Positions 48,591-56,402 of a stretch of 60,290 bases of DNA are shown piece by piece. This DNA comes from Ferrovum sp. (GTDB taxonomy: Bacteria > Pseudomonadota > Gammaproteobacteria > Burkholderiales > Ferrovaceae): contig JAAGNR010000031.1 in assembly GCA_010435995.1 (NCBI GenBank), positions 1 to 60,290 on the forward strand, in the 5' to 3' direction. How positions within the stretch are numbered: position 1 is the stretch's first letter; each line of letters begins with the position of its first letter. The notes beneath the pieces are model-generated. The model had not been told where the DNA came from. It saw only the letters and a list, made by a program, of their open reading frames with translations, and ran no database searches. Position numbers and translations under genes: made by a program.

Positions 48591-49757
48591 TTGACCAACC
48601 CCCTGTGCCAAGACAGAGAGGAAACAGCGTTACACGCACCAGAAGCCCTGGATAAAACCGTACTTCTCATAGAGCCCGATAAGACACTGGAATCTCTTCT
48701 GGATGGCTTCCTCGAGACTATTATACGTACTACCGGGGCTCGTGCAGGGGCAGTCCGTCTGTTTTCCATTTCGGGAAATTCCCTGATTTTGGGCGCCAGT
48801 CGGGGACTGGCCCAGGACACTCTGGATCTGGAATCGTGTCGCCCCCTCGACTGCGGCATTTGCGGTCAGAGCCTTAAAGATGGCCAATTACACCACGCCT
48901 CCACAAATTTTTGCGCCAAACTCCACACCTCCTCCCCATTTTTTCGTGAGGAATGCAGCCAGTTGATCGCTCTACCCTTGCACTATCGTGGTCATCAACT
49001 CGGTATGTTCACCCTCTTTCTGGATAAAGATCCTGTCATGGGAGAGGCCTTGCGCCCACTCCTGGTTCTCTTTGCCGAAATGATTGGTTTGGCCGTGGAA
49101 AACAGCCGCTTATCCCAAGACAACCAACGGATCAAACTGATGGCAGAACGCCAGGCCATTGCCAATGAAATCCATGACAGCCTCTCGCAAAGCTTGTTCT
49201 ACGGACGCTTGCGCATGAGCGCACTTGCCGAAGCGCTGCGCACCAAAGATGAGGCATTGACAGACCAGTGCCTGGAAGACATCGGGGAAGCTTTGGATTC
49301 AGGGCAAAAATCCGTGCGCGAACTCATTGCCCATTTTCGCAGCCCCATGGACCCTCTCGGGTTACACCATGCCCTGCAAATGCTGCTCGATGGGCTCAAA
49401 TCCCGTTCGAGCATCATTTTTGAATATCAGCACCCGCGATGTCAGCAAGATCTGAGTCTGGAACAAGAAATGCAGATTTTTCATATTCTCCGCGAATGTC
49501 TGAATAATCTGGTGCTACACTCTCAGTGCACCCACGCCAGTGTCACCATCACTGAAGATACGGCAGGGTTGACTTTCGAAGTCACCGACAATGGCGTGGG
49601 TCTGGATTCCCTCCAGTCTCCTGTGGGTCACTATGGGCTGACTATCATGCAGGAACGGGCCAGACGCATCGGTGCCAAGATTTTTTTTCATAGTGCTCAG
49701 GGTGTAGGCACTCAAGTTCGTCTATTTCTTCCCCGCGTCGCTTCCTTACAGGAATAA
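48591..49757 (+). CDS. Soluble NarX-like sensor histidine kinase with Cys-rich GAF domain
   Basis: The 388-residue protein has no membrane helices. Residues about 35-170 form a GAF-like domain bearing cysteines at 83, 88, 91, 108 and 122 (SCRPLDCGICGQ, NFCAKL, EECSQL). A HisKA_3 dimerisation region has the phosphorylated His195 in ANEIHDSLSQ, and the ATPase domain includes RECLNNLV and VTDNGVGLD. The spacing suggests a redox- or Fe-S/persulfide-responsive sensor. The start is a TTG at 48591 with AAGGAG 7 bases before it; no ATG alternative fits. It is 2 bases upstream of the response regulator gene. Confidence 0.87.
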   Translation: MTNPLCQDREETALHAPEALDKTVLLIEPDKTLESLLDGFLETIIRTTGARAGAVRLFSISGNSLILGASRGLAQDTLDLESCRPLDCGICGQSLKDGQLHHASTNFCAKLHTSSPFFREECSQLIALPLHYRGHQLGMFTLFLDKDPVMGEALRPLLVLFAEMIGLAVENSRLSQDNQRIKLMAERQAIANEIHDSLSQSLFYGRLRMSALAEALRTKDEALTDQCLEDIGEALDSGQKSVRELIAHFRSPMDPLGLHHALQMLLDGLKSRSSIIFEYQHPRCQQDLSLEQEMQIFHILRECLNNLVLHSQCTHASVTITEDTAGLTFEVTDNGVGLDSLQSPVGHYGLTIMQERARRIGAKIFFHSAQGVGTQVRLFLPRVASLQE

Positions 49758-49759
49758 TC

Positions 49760-50449
49760 ATGTCTACTCTCGCCCCTGCCATTGACCCGCTGCGCATTGC
49801 TCTGGTGGATGATCACAGTCTCTGCCGACGCGGTCTGACTGAACTTCTGACCAACCGTTATGGTATGGAAGTGGTGGGGGCCACAGATAACCACATGGAG
49901 TTGGACCAAATCCTGAACACCTTGCATCCCACACTGCTGGTGATGGATCTGCGCATGGACCCTTACAGCGGCATTCAGATTATGGAAAAGATCCGCGCCA
50001 ACGGACATCAGGTTCCCGTCATCATACTGACCATGAGCGATGCCGAATCCGATTTGGCTGCCGCCCTGCGGGCGGGAGTGCGCGGCTATCTGCTCAAGGA
50101 CATGTCTCCCGATGACGTGGTGGATGGCATTCGCCGGGTTGCGGCGGGTGAAATGGTGGTAGCCCCTTCCATGACGATGAAAATGATTGGGATTTTACAA
50201 CGCGGAAACACTCGTGAGGATTATCAGAATTCCCTCAAATTACTGACCGAACGAGAGCATGAAATCCTTGGACTGCTGGCCCAAGGCAGTACCAACAAAG
50301 TTATTGCGCGCGCCTTGGGTATCAGCAACGACACCGTTAAGCAGCATGTGCGCCATATCCTCAATAAACTGAATCTCACGTCCCGGGTCGAAGCGGCAGT
50401 GCTGTTTGCGGTAGAACGAAAAAATCAGGGTCGAGCTGTCAATTCCTGA
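49760..50449 (+). CDS. NarL/FixJ family response regulator
   Basis: The 229-residue regulator has a receiver domain with acidic residues in ALVDDHS, the phosphoacceptor Asp63 in LLVMDLRMD, and YLLKDMSP. The C-terminal LuxR-type helix-turn-helix contains LTEREHEILGLLAQG and VIARALGISNDTVKQHV. It lies 2 bases after the kinase and forms a pair with it. Its 3' end overlaps the LysR gene on the other strand by 25 bases. Targets are unknown; the divergent tusA operon is the obvious candidate. Confidence 0.93.
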   Translation: MSTLAPAIDPLRIALVDDHSLCRRGLTELLTNRYGMEVVGATDNHMELDQILNTLHPTLLVMDLRMDPYSGIQIMEKIRANGHQVPVIILTMSDAESDLAAALRAGVRGYLLKDMSPDDVVDGIRRVAAGEMVVAPSMTMKMIGILQRGNTREDYQNSLKLLTEREHEILGLLAQGSTNKVIARALGISNDTVKQHVRHILNKLNLTSRVEAAVLFAVERKNQGRAVNS

Positions 50450-51327
50450 GTACGCAATCCGAGATTCTCTCCCAGAAGTCGTTCAAATGCCTGCCGAGCT
50501 GGGCTGGGCGGACGTCCTCGCAAGGTAATCTTGCTCAAGGGTCGCAGCAGTTCTTCTCCTGTCCAGGGAAGTTGTTGTAACTCTCCACGACTCAGGTAAG
50601 GCGCCGCCATGATGGCGGGGACCATCGCCACCCCTGCCCCTGCAACAACCATCTGTACGGCAGCCTGATTGCTTTCCACCACCACTCGATGAGCGGGAGT
50701 CAAGCCTTTACGAGCCAGGTACCCTGCCACCACCAATCCTGTTCCCGACCCTTCCTCGCGCAATATCCAGCGACAATGCTCTACCATCAAGCCATGACCG
50801 GCAAGGTGCGCTGCGGCAACTAACACCAAGGGTTCATTGCGCCACAACCGACAGTCCAGTCGCTCATCTGCCACAGGACCTTCCACCAATGCCACTTCCA
50901 CCTCTCCTTCCAGGACCTGATGGGCCATGGTCTGGGTATTGCCGCTACTGACCCTGACCTCAAGATCTGGATACAGCTCAAGAAAGTGTGTCAAATCCTG
51001 GGCCAACCAGTACGCGGCAATCGTAGTACTGGCCCCAATGGTCAGGCGCCCCTTACGCAAGCCCCGACGTGCCGCCAGGTCTTCCAATGCTGCCTGCTCC
51101 AGAGTGAAGATGGATCGGGCGTGGGCGAAAAGGGCCTCCCCTGCCGGAGTCAACTTCACCTGCCGTGACGTCCGCTCCAGCAGGGAAATCCCCAAGACAT
51201 CCTCAAGATTACCCACCGCCTTAGAAACTGCGGGTTGGGTGAGATGCAGCTGTTCTGCCGCCAGGGTAAAACTGCCCTGGCGGGCAACCTCAGTAAATGC
51301 ACGAAGATGATGAAAGTTTATATTCAT
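50425..51327 (-). CDS. LysR family transcriptional regulator (YeiE-like)
   Basis: The 300-residue LysR protein has an N-terminal winged helix (NINFHHLRAFTEVARQGSF, LTQPAVSKAVGNLE) and a substrate-binding domain. It is divergent from a YeiH family exporter gene, as yeiE and yeiH are in enterobacteria, so it probably controls that gene. It also resembles CbbR-type regulators in general form, so the ligand cannot be fixed. The start codon lies in a palindrome TATTCATGAATA (51321-51332), with no clear Shine-Dalgarno. Confidence 0.9.
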   Translation of the reverse strand: MNINFHHLRAFTEVARQGSFTLAAEQLHLTQPAVSKAVGNLEDVLGISLLERTSRQVKLTPAGEALFAHARSIFTLEQAALEDLAARRGLRKGRLTIGASTTIAAYWLAQDLTHFLELYPDLEVRVSSGNTQTMAHQVLEGEVEVALVEGPVADERLDCRLWRNEPLVLVAAAHLAGHGLMVEHCRWILREEGSGTGLVVAGYLARKGLTPAHRVVVESNQAAVQMVVAGAGVAMVPAIMAAPYLSRGELQQLPWTGEELLRPLSKITLRGRPPSPARQAFERLLGENLGLRTQELTARP

Positions 51328-51347
51328 GAATATTATTCATTCTAACA

Positions 51348-51360
51348 TGATAATTATCAA
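51348..51360. promoter_or_regulatory. Palindromic LysR-type operator candidate
   Basis: TGATAATTATCA at 51348-51359 is a perfect palindrome and, with the next A, fits the T-N11-A pattern of LysR boxes. It lies in the 111-base divergent region between the LysR gene and the exporter gene, 21 bases from the LysR start. Confidence 0.6.
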
Positions 51361-51438
51361 TTTGAGTTATGTATAAGACCGTGTCAAAGTGTAGTCAATC
51401 ATTTTTACCGAGTCACCGCTCAAACGGAGCATAACGCC

Positions 51439-52485
51439 ATGCACCCCTCCCCGAAAAATATCTGGCTTACCCGCAGCCCAGGGTTACTCCTCGCCGGGAT
51501 TGGCAGTCTGGCCATCATGTGGGTGTCCAATCTGCCACAGGTCACCAAAACCGGATTGAGTTCCCTGACCCTGGCCATCGTGATGGGCATGATCATTGGC
51601 AATACACTATTTTCCAAAGTGGGAGCCCAATGCGGACCCGGAGTTGATTTCTCACGAAGTACCCTCTTGCGACTGGGGGTCATTCTGTATGGCTTTCGCA
51701 TCACATTTCTCCAGATTGCCAGCGTCGGCTGGCATGGCGCACTGCTGGATATCTTCATGATTGCCCTCACCTTTGGACTGACCCTGGTGGTAGGAATCTA
51801 CTGGTTAAAAATGGATAAAGAAACCGTGATCCTGATCGGTGCAGGCAGTTCGATTTGCGGCGCTGCTGCCGTTCTGGCCACCGAACCCGTGGTCCGAAGC
51901 CATGCGCACAAAGTATCTGTGGCCGTGGCCACCGTGGTCGTCTTCGGTACCCTTTCCATGTTTCTCTACCCGCTCCTTTATCCCTATCTGGGATTCAATG
52001 AAGGGGCTTATGGCTTGTACGTCGGCTCCACCATCCATGAAGTGGCCCAAGTGGTTGCTGCCGCCAAAGCCGTGAGCGATCAGGCTGCCAGCAACGCGGT
52101 GATTGAAAAAATGCTGCGGGTGATGATGCTTTCTCCATTTTTGATCCTGTTATCCCTCGGCATGAGCCGCCACACGCGTCATCATCATGAAGATGGTGCC
52201 CACGAGGGTCAACATAAACCCAAAGTGGTTATCCCCTGGTTCGCCGTATGGTTTATCGTGGCCAGCGGATTCAATAGCCTCGACTGGATTCCCAAAGCCG
52301 CACTCCAAGTGCTGTTGCAATTCGATCTGTTTCTTCTGACCACAGCCATGTTTGCTCTGGGATTACGGACCTCGGCGGGATCAATCAAGCAAGCAGGGGT
52401 CAAACCGCTGATTTTGGCGGGGGTTCTGTTCCTCTTCCTAACAACGGGCGGTTACTGGTTGAATCGTCTGGTTGGGGCTGCCTGA
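51439..52485 (+). CDS. yeiH: YeiH/UPF0324 family putative sulfur-anion exporter
   Basis: The 348-residue inner-membrane protein has about ten helices and the family segments GIGSLAIMWVSNLP, LGVILYGFRITFLQI, GAGSSICGAAAVLATEP and YVGSTIHEVAQVVAAAKA. The family is annotated as putative sulfate exporter; a role in sulfite resistance has been proposed in enterobacteria. A cytoplasmic or loop segment HTRHHHEDGAHEGQH (about 245-259) is histidine-rich and could bind metal. CGGAG precedes the ATG by about 10 bases. The divergent LysR gene is its likely regulator. Confidence 0.88.
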   Translation: MHPSPKNIWLTRSPGLLLAGIGSLAIMWVSNLPQVTKTGLSSLTLAIVMGMIIGNTLFSKVGAQCGPGVDFSRSTLLRLGVILYGFRITFLQIASVGWHGALLDIFMIALTFGLTLVVGIYWLKMDKETVILIGAGSSICGAAAVLATEPVVRSHAHKVSVAVATVVVFGTLSMFLYPLLYPYLGFNEGAYGLYVGSTIHEVAQVVAAAKAVSDQAASNAVIEKMLRVMMLSPFLILLSLGMSRHTRHHHEDGAHEGQHKPKVVIPWFAVWFIVASGFNSLDWIPKAALQVLLQFDLFLLTTAMFALGLRTSAGSIKQAGVKPLILAGVLFLFLTTGGYWLNRLVGAA

Positions 52486-52517
52486 GGAGAATCACGGCAT
52501 CACGGCAACCTGCACAT

Positions 52518-53231
52518 TCAGGGACAATAGATCGGCAATAATTGGCCGTTCAAGCGAATCTCTGTCGCCGACAGGTGGGTATTGAAAGCCAGAGCCTCTA
52601 CCCCCTGCGCCAAAGCATGACGCAATTTGGCCCCATAGGCAGGATCGATCTCATCGGCGGGACAAACTTCCACGATATCCGCGCGCTGCACACAGAACAC
52701 CAGCACTCCCCGCGATCCTTGGTGAACACAATCAATGAGCTCTTCTAGATGCTTGAGCGCACGCTGGCTGGGAGCGTCTGGAAAGATTCCCCGACCCAAC
52801 CCTCCAAGGCTCGTGGTCACGCTCTTGACTTCCACAAAGCAATCCGCAGACCCAGGAGCCTGAAGTAACCAATCGATGCGACTTTTCTGCCGACCGTAGG
52901 GAACTTCCGGCCGTCTCTGGGGATAGTCCGCCAAACGGCTGATCCAACCCTGGCTCAGGGCCTCACCCACCAAGGCATTGGCGCGCTGAGTATTGACACC
53001 TACCCAAACTTCACCCACCTGCAACTGCTCCACGGTGAATTTGCAGCGCCGTGCCGGATCACTGGACCGACTGAGACGTGCCCGTTGACCCGGCATCAAA
53101 CAACCCAACAAACTGCCGGTATTGGGGACATGAGCCACCACGGTTCCTTCATCAGGAACATCGATGTCAGCCAAAAATCGTTGATATCGACGCTGCAATA
53201 CGCCCTCGATCAGGGGCTCTGGGTAAAACAT
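52518..53231 (-). CDS. sfsA: DNA/RNA nuclease-fold protein SfsA
   Basis: SfsA is named for sugar fermentation stimulation; its actual activity is unclear, and the fold resembles PD-(D/E)xK nucleases. The 237-residue product has the family motifs VAHVPNTGSLLGCLMPG, YGRQKSRIDWLL, CFVEVKSVTT (catalytic-like Glu-x-Lys) and FPDAPSQRALKHL. The ATG overlaps the pirin stop by one base (TGATG). The stop faces that of yeiH, 32 bases away. Confidence 0.93.
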   Translation of the reverse strand: MFYPEPLIEGVLQRRYQRFLADIDVPDEGTVVAHVPNTGSLLGCLMPGQRARLSRSSDPARRCKFTVEQLQVGEVWVGVNTQRANALVGEALSQGWISRLADYPQRRPEVPYGRQKSRIDWLLQAPGSADCFVEVKSVTTSLGGLGRGIFPDAPSQRALKHLEELIDCVHQGSRGVLVFCVQRADIVEVCPADEIDPAYGAKLRHALAQGVEALAFNTHLSATEIRLNGQLLPIYCP

Positions 53232-53929
53232 CAGGGAAGATCGAATAGAAGAAATTCGGCTTCGTGAGCAGAGGCCAAAGCAATTTTATCCACATCGGCG
53301 ATACGCAATCCATCCCCTTCACGCAACAAATGCCCATTGACCACCATTTCTCCGGTGGCAACATGCAAATAGCCTTTACGTTCATGAGCAAATACGTATT
53401 GCAACGCATCATCCTCTCCTAAGATAGATGCGTAGATCACCACATCCTGATGAAGCGTAAGAGATCCTTCTCGACCATCGGGAGAAACAATGGGGCAAAG
53501 CTTGCCCTTTTTGTCGTCACGGGAATAATGTTTCTGTTCGTATTCAGGAGTCAGATTGTGCTGATCTGGCAAGATCCAGATTTGCAACAGATGCACGGGC
53601 ACCGTCTGAGACGGATTGAATTCACTGTGGGTAATACCGCTGCCCGCAGACATGCGCTGCACATCTCCGTTATCAATGACCGAACCGTTCCCCATGCTGT
53701 CTTGATGTTCCAGACTTCCATGGAGGAGATAGGTGACAATCTCCATATCACGGTGAGGATGTGTGCCGAAACCCATTCCCGGAGCAATGCGATCATCGTT
53801 GAGCACCCGCAACCGGCTGTAATGCATGTGCTTGGGATCGTGATAATCGGCAAATGAAAAAGAATGGTAGGACTCTAACCAGCCGTGAGAGGCATATCCT
53901 CGATCTTTGGAACGGCGTAATGCCAACAT
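53231..53929 (-). CDS. Pirin family protein (YhhW-like)
   Basis: Pirins are bicupin proteins; YhhW has quercetin dioxygenase activity in vitro. The 232-residue product has FSFADYHDPKHMHY near the N-terminus and the metal-binding GFGTHPHRDMEIVTY with two histidines and a glutamate, followed by GVQRMSAGSGITHSE-like sequence (here DVQRMSAGSGITHSE). GAGGAG lies 8 bases before the ATG. It forms an operon with sfsA; a promoter candidate is at 53987-54014. Confidence 0.92.
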   Translation of the reverse strand: MLALRRSKDRGYASHGWLESYHSFSFADYHDPKHMHYSRLRVLNDDRIAPGMGFGTHPHRDMEIVTYLLHGSLEHQDSMGNGSVIDNGDVQRMSAGSGITHSEFNPSQTVPVHLLQIWILPDQHNLTPEYEQKHYSRDDKKGKLCPIVSPDGREGSLTLHQDVVIYASILGEDDALQYVFAHERKGYLHVATGEMVVNGHLLREGDGLRIADVDKIALASAHEAEFLLFDLP

Positions 53930-53986
53930 GATTTGACTCCTCTAAAGTCGGCGATTGACCCCATCCTTAAAATGGGCCATTGCCAT

Positions 53987-54014
53987 ACCATACACCATGG
54001 AGTCATAGGGTCAA
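53987..54014 (-). promoter_or_regulatory. Possible sigma-70 promoter for pirin-sfsA
   Basis: On the minus strand TTGACC (54014-54009) and TATGGT (53992-53987) are 16 bases apart, about 58 bases before the pirin ATG. The 120-base gap also contains eight T directly after the glcF stop and a GAAATTC/GAACTTC imperfect repeat. Confidence 0.4.
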
Positions 54015-54049
54015 AATCTCAAGATGAAGTTCCCGAATTTCAAAAAAAA

Positions 54050-55327
54050 TCATATCTGGGACGATTGGGCTTGGACAGGAAGTAGGGCATCGAGCCACTC
54101 CACCCAATGACGCACAGGAGTTTCTTCATCCCGCGCCAAATGCAACTGACAACCGATATTTGCCGTCAAAATCACGGTCGGGCTGCCTTTTTTAAGAGCT
54201 GCTAACTTATTGGTTTTCAATTGCTGTGCCAACTGTGATTGAAGAAGGGAATAGGTTCCGGCCGAGCCGCAACATAAGTGACTGTCCGCCACGGCCGTCA
54301 ATTCTGCCCCCGTAGCTCGCAGCAATTGCTCGATACCCCCGCGCAGACGCAACCCATGCTGCAACGAACAAGGGGAATGGAAGGCGACCTTACCGGAAAA
54401 ACCCTGATGATCCAATCCCCAACTCTGCAGGGTAAGCCTCTGTTCATCGAGGGTTACACCAATTTCCTCCAGAAGCACTTCAGAAATATCACGCACCAGA
54501 TCTGTCACTCGTTGAGCGCGCATACGATACTGTTCATCGTGACGCAATGCGTAACCATACTCCTTCAACTCTGCACCACAACCGGAAGCCGTACTGATGA
54601 TCGCCTCGATCCCTTGCTCAATCGACGGCCACCAGGCATCGATATTGCGGCGCATAGCGGCCAATGCTCGCTCCTCATCTCCCAAATGGTGGCTGAGGGC
54701 TCCGCAACACCCGGCGGCAGGCACGGTGATCGTAGAAATACCCAACCGATCCAGCAACCGTTGTGCGGCGCCCTGGGTATCCGGGGTCAATACAGGTTGC
54801 ACGCAACCCTGCAGAAATACCACCTTGCGCTTATGTCGCCTCGTGGGGAGAGGACCACTGGCGCGAAATGCAGGAACTGCAGAGCGAAGTGCCGCAGGCA
54901 GCAAAGGCCGAGCCACACGACCGATCGCTACGAGGGTTCGCATCAGACCTGTCTGGGGTAAGAGGGTCTTCAATAAATAACGGTAGACCCGCTGCGAAGG
55001 GGGCCGATGGGCGGATTTTTCCAGAATGGTTCGCCCTACTCCCAATAACCGCCCGTACTCCACCCCAGAAGGACAAGTGGATTCGCATGCACGGCAAGTC
55101 AGACATCGATCCAGATGGGTCAACGATTCAGTCCCTTGGGATTGCCCTTCCATCATGGCTTTGATGAGATAAATTCTTCCCCGTGGACTGTCACGTTCAT
55201 CCCCCAATAGTTGATAGGTGGGGCAAGTGGCGAGACAAAATCCGCAGTGCACACAAGCACGCAGGATACCTTCGACCGCAGCGGCTTCTGGGCTGGCACG
55301 AAGAGTATCATTCAGATGGGTTTCCAT
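54050..55327 (-). CDS. glcF: Glycolate oxidase iron-sulfur subunit GlcF
   Basis: GlcF passes electrons from the flavin subunits of glycolate oxidase to the quinone pool. The 425-residue protein has two N-terminal 4Fe-4S motifs (CVHCGFCLATCP and CLTCRACESTCP) and two CCG domains (PAAGCCGALSHH, DSHLCCGSAGTY). It is the third gene after glcD and glcE, in standard order, 16 bases after glcE. Role in cell: oxidising glycolate to glyoxylate, consistent with salvage of 2-phosphoglycolate in an autotroph. Confidence 0.94.
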   Translation of the reverse strand: METHLNDTLRASPEAAAVEGILRACVHCGFCLATCPTYQLLGDERDSPRGRIYLIKAMMEGQSQGTESLTHLDRCLTCRACESTCPSGVEYGRLLGVGRTILEKSAHRPPSQRVYRYLLKTLLPQTGLMRTLVAIGRVARPLLPAALRSAVPAFRASGPLPTRRHKRKVVFLQGCVQPVLTPDTQGAAQRLLDRLGISTITVPAAGCCGALSHHLGDEERALAAMRRNIDAWWPSIEQGIEAIISTASGCGAELKEYGYALRHDEQYRMRAQRVTDLVRDISEVLLEEIGVTLDEQRLTLQSWGLDHQGFSGKVAFHSPCSLQHGLRLRGGIEQLLRATGAELTAVADSHLCCGSAGTYSLLQSQLAQQLKTNKLAALKKGSPTVILTANIGCQLHLARDEETPVRHWVEWLDALLPVQAQSSQI

Positions 55328-55343
55328 GGATGGCCTGTTGATG

Positions 55344-56399
55344 TTACAGAAATCCCGGTAATCCTGGGTTCAGAATTCCTGCCGGATCAAAGAGTTGTTT
55401 AATATTTCTATGAATGGTTTGGAGTGCACCACGAGGCGACTCGGGAAAGGGAGATGCCGAATTTCCCCCGCGAAATTGCTGGGCATACCCGCCACTCTCC
55501 CGCGCCACAGACTGAATTTGCGTGGCTCCATGATCACTGGCAATCCATCTCACCGCCCCTCCCCATTCGATGAGCGTGGTTCCTGACAATCCCAAGGAAG
55601 GAGCCGTTGGTCGGAGGGATACGCGCCAGATGGGTTTGGATGAAGAGAAAAATTCGATCTGCTGCTCACGCAACGCCATCCACCATCCTTTGCCATCCAC
55701 CACCTCCTTCCCTTTGAGCTTGCGCACAGCAGCGTCCACGACACTCTGAACGCCCTCCAGACGGAGTCGCAAGCGCCCCTGATGAAAGCTGCTGGCGCTA
55801 ATGGGCCAGGGTTGCCCCGCCCATTCGTTCATGCATTTCAGGGCCTGCGCTTCGTTCATCACCCATTCCAGAGTCATTTGATAGGGCATTCTGGGCATCA
55901 CCTTCAGAGAAATTTCCGCCAATACGCCCAAAGAACCCCAAGCACCTACCATCAGGCGAGATACATCAAAACCGGCGACATTTTTGATCACTTGACCACC
56001 GAAAGTTAAGTCCCTTCCTTGGCCATCGACCATACGCACACCCAGAACGTAATCACGTACCGAGCCATGGGTCATGCGTCGTGGGCCGGACAAACCAGCC
56101 GCCACCATCCCTCCTACAGTCGCCTGCAAACCAAGGTGTGGAGGTTCAAAGGGCAAACATTGTCCCCGTTCTTCGAGCAGCCGTTCCAGAGTGATCAAAG
56201 GCGTTCCCGCGCGCGCTGTAACCACCAGTTCACTGGGTTCATAGGAAACAATGCCCGAGAACAGACGCATGTCGAGTATATTCGGAGCGGCAGAACTGAC
56301 CAAAAAATCCTTGCTTCCTCCCCCACGGATTTTTAAAGGACGTCGCTCAGCAAAGGCTGACCGCACCTGCTCACAGATCGGTTCGAGTTCACCACTCAT
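55344..56399 (-). CDS. glcE: Glycolate oxidase FAD-binding subunit GlcE
   Basis: GlcE is the second flavoprotein subunit of glycolate oxidase. The 351-residue product has the PCMH-type FAD-binding region (KIRGGGSKDFLV, GLQATVGGMVAAGLSGPRR in part, GQVIKNVAGFDVSRLMVG in part) and ends FDPAGILNPG, typical of the GlcD/GlcE family. It starts 3 bases after glcD. Confidence 0.94.
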   Translation of the reverse strand: MSGELEPICEQVRSAFAERRPLKIRGGGSKDFLVSSAAPNILDMRLFSGIVSYEPSELVVTARAGTPLITLERLLEERGQCLPFEPPHLGLQATVGGMVAAGLSGPRRMTHGSVRDYVLGVRMVDGQGRDLTFGGQVIKNVAGFDVSRLMVGAWGSLGVLAEISLKVMPRMPYQMTLEWVMNEAQALKCMNEWAGQPWPISASSFHQGRLRLRLEGVQSVVDAAVRKLKGKEVVDGKGWWMALREQQIEFFSSSKPIWRVSLRPTAPSLGLSGTTLIEWGGAVRWIASDHGATQIQSVARESGGYAQQFRGGNSASPFPESPRGALQTIHRNIKQLFDPAGILNPGLPGFL

Positions 56400-56402
56400 G
56401 AT

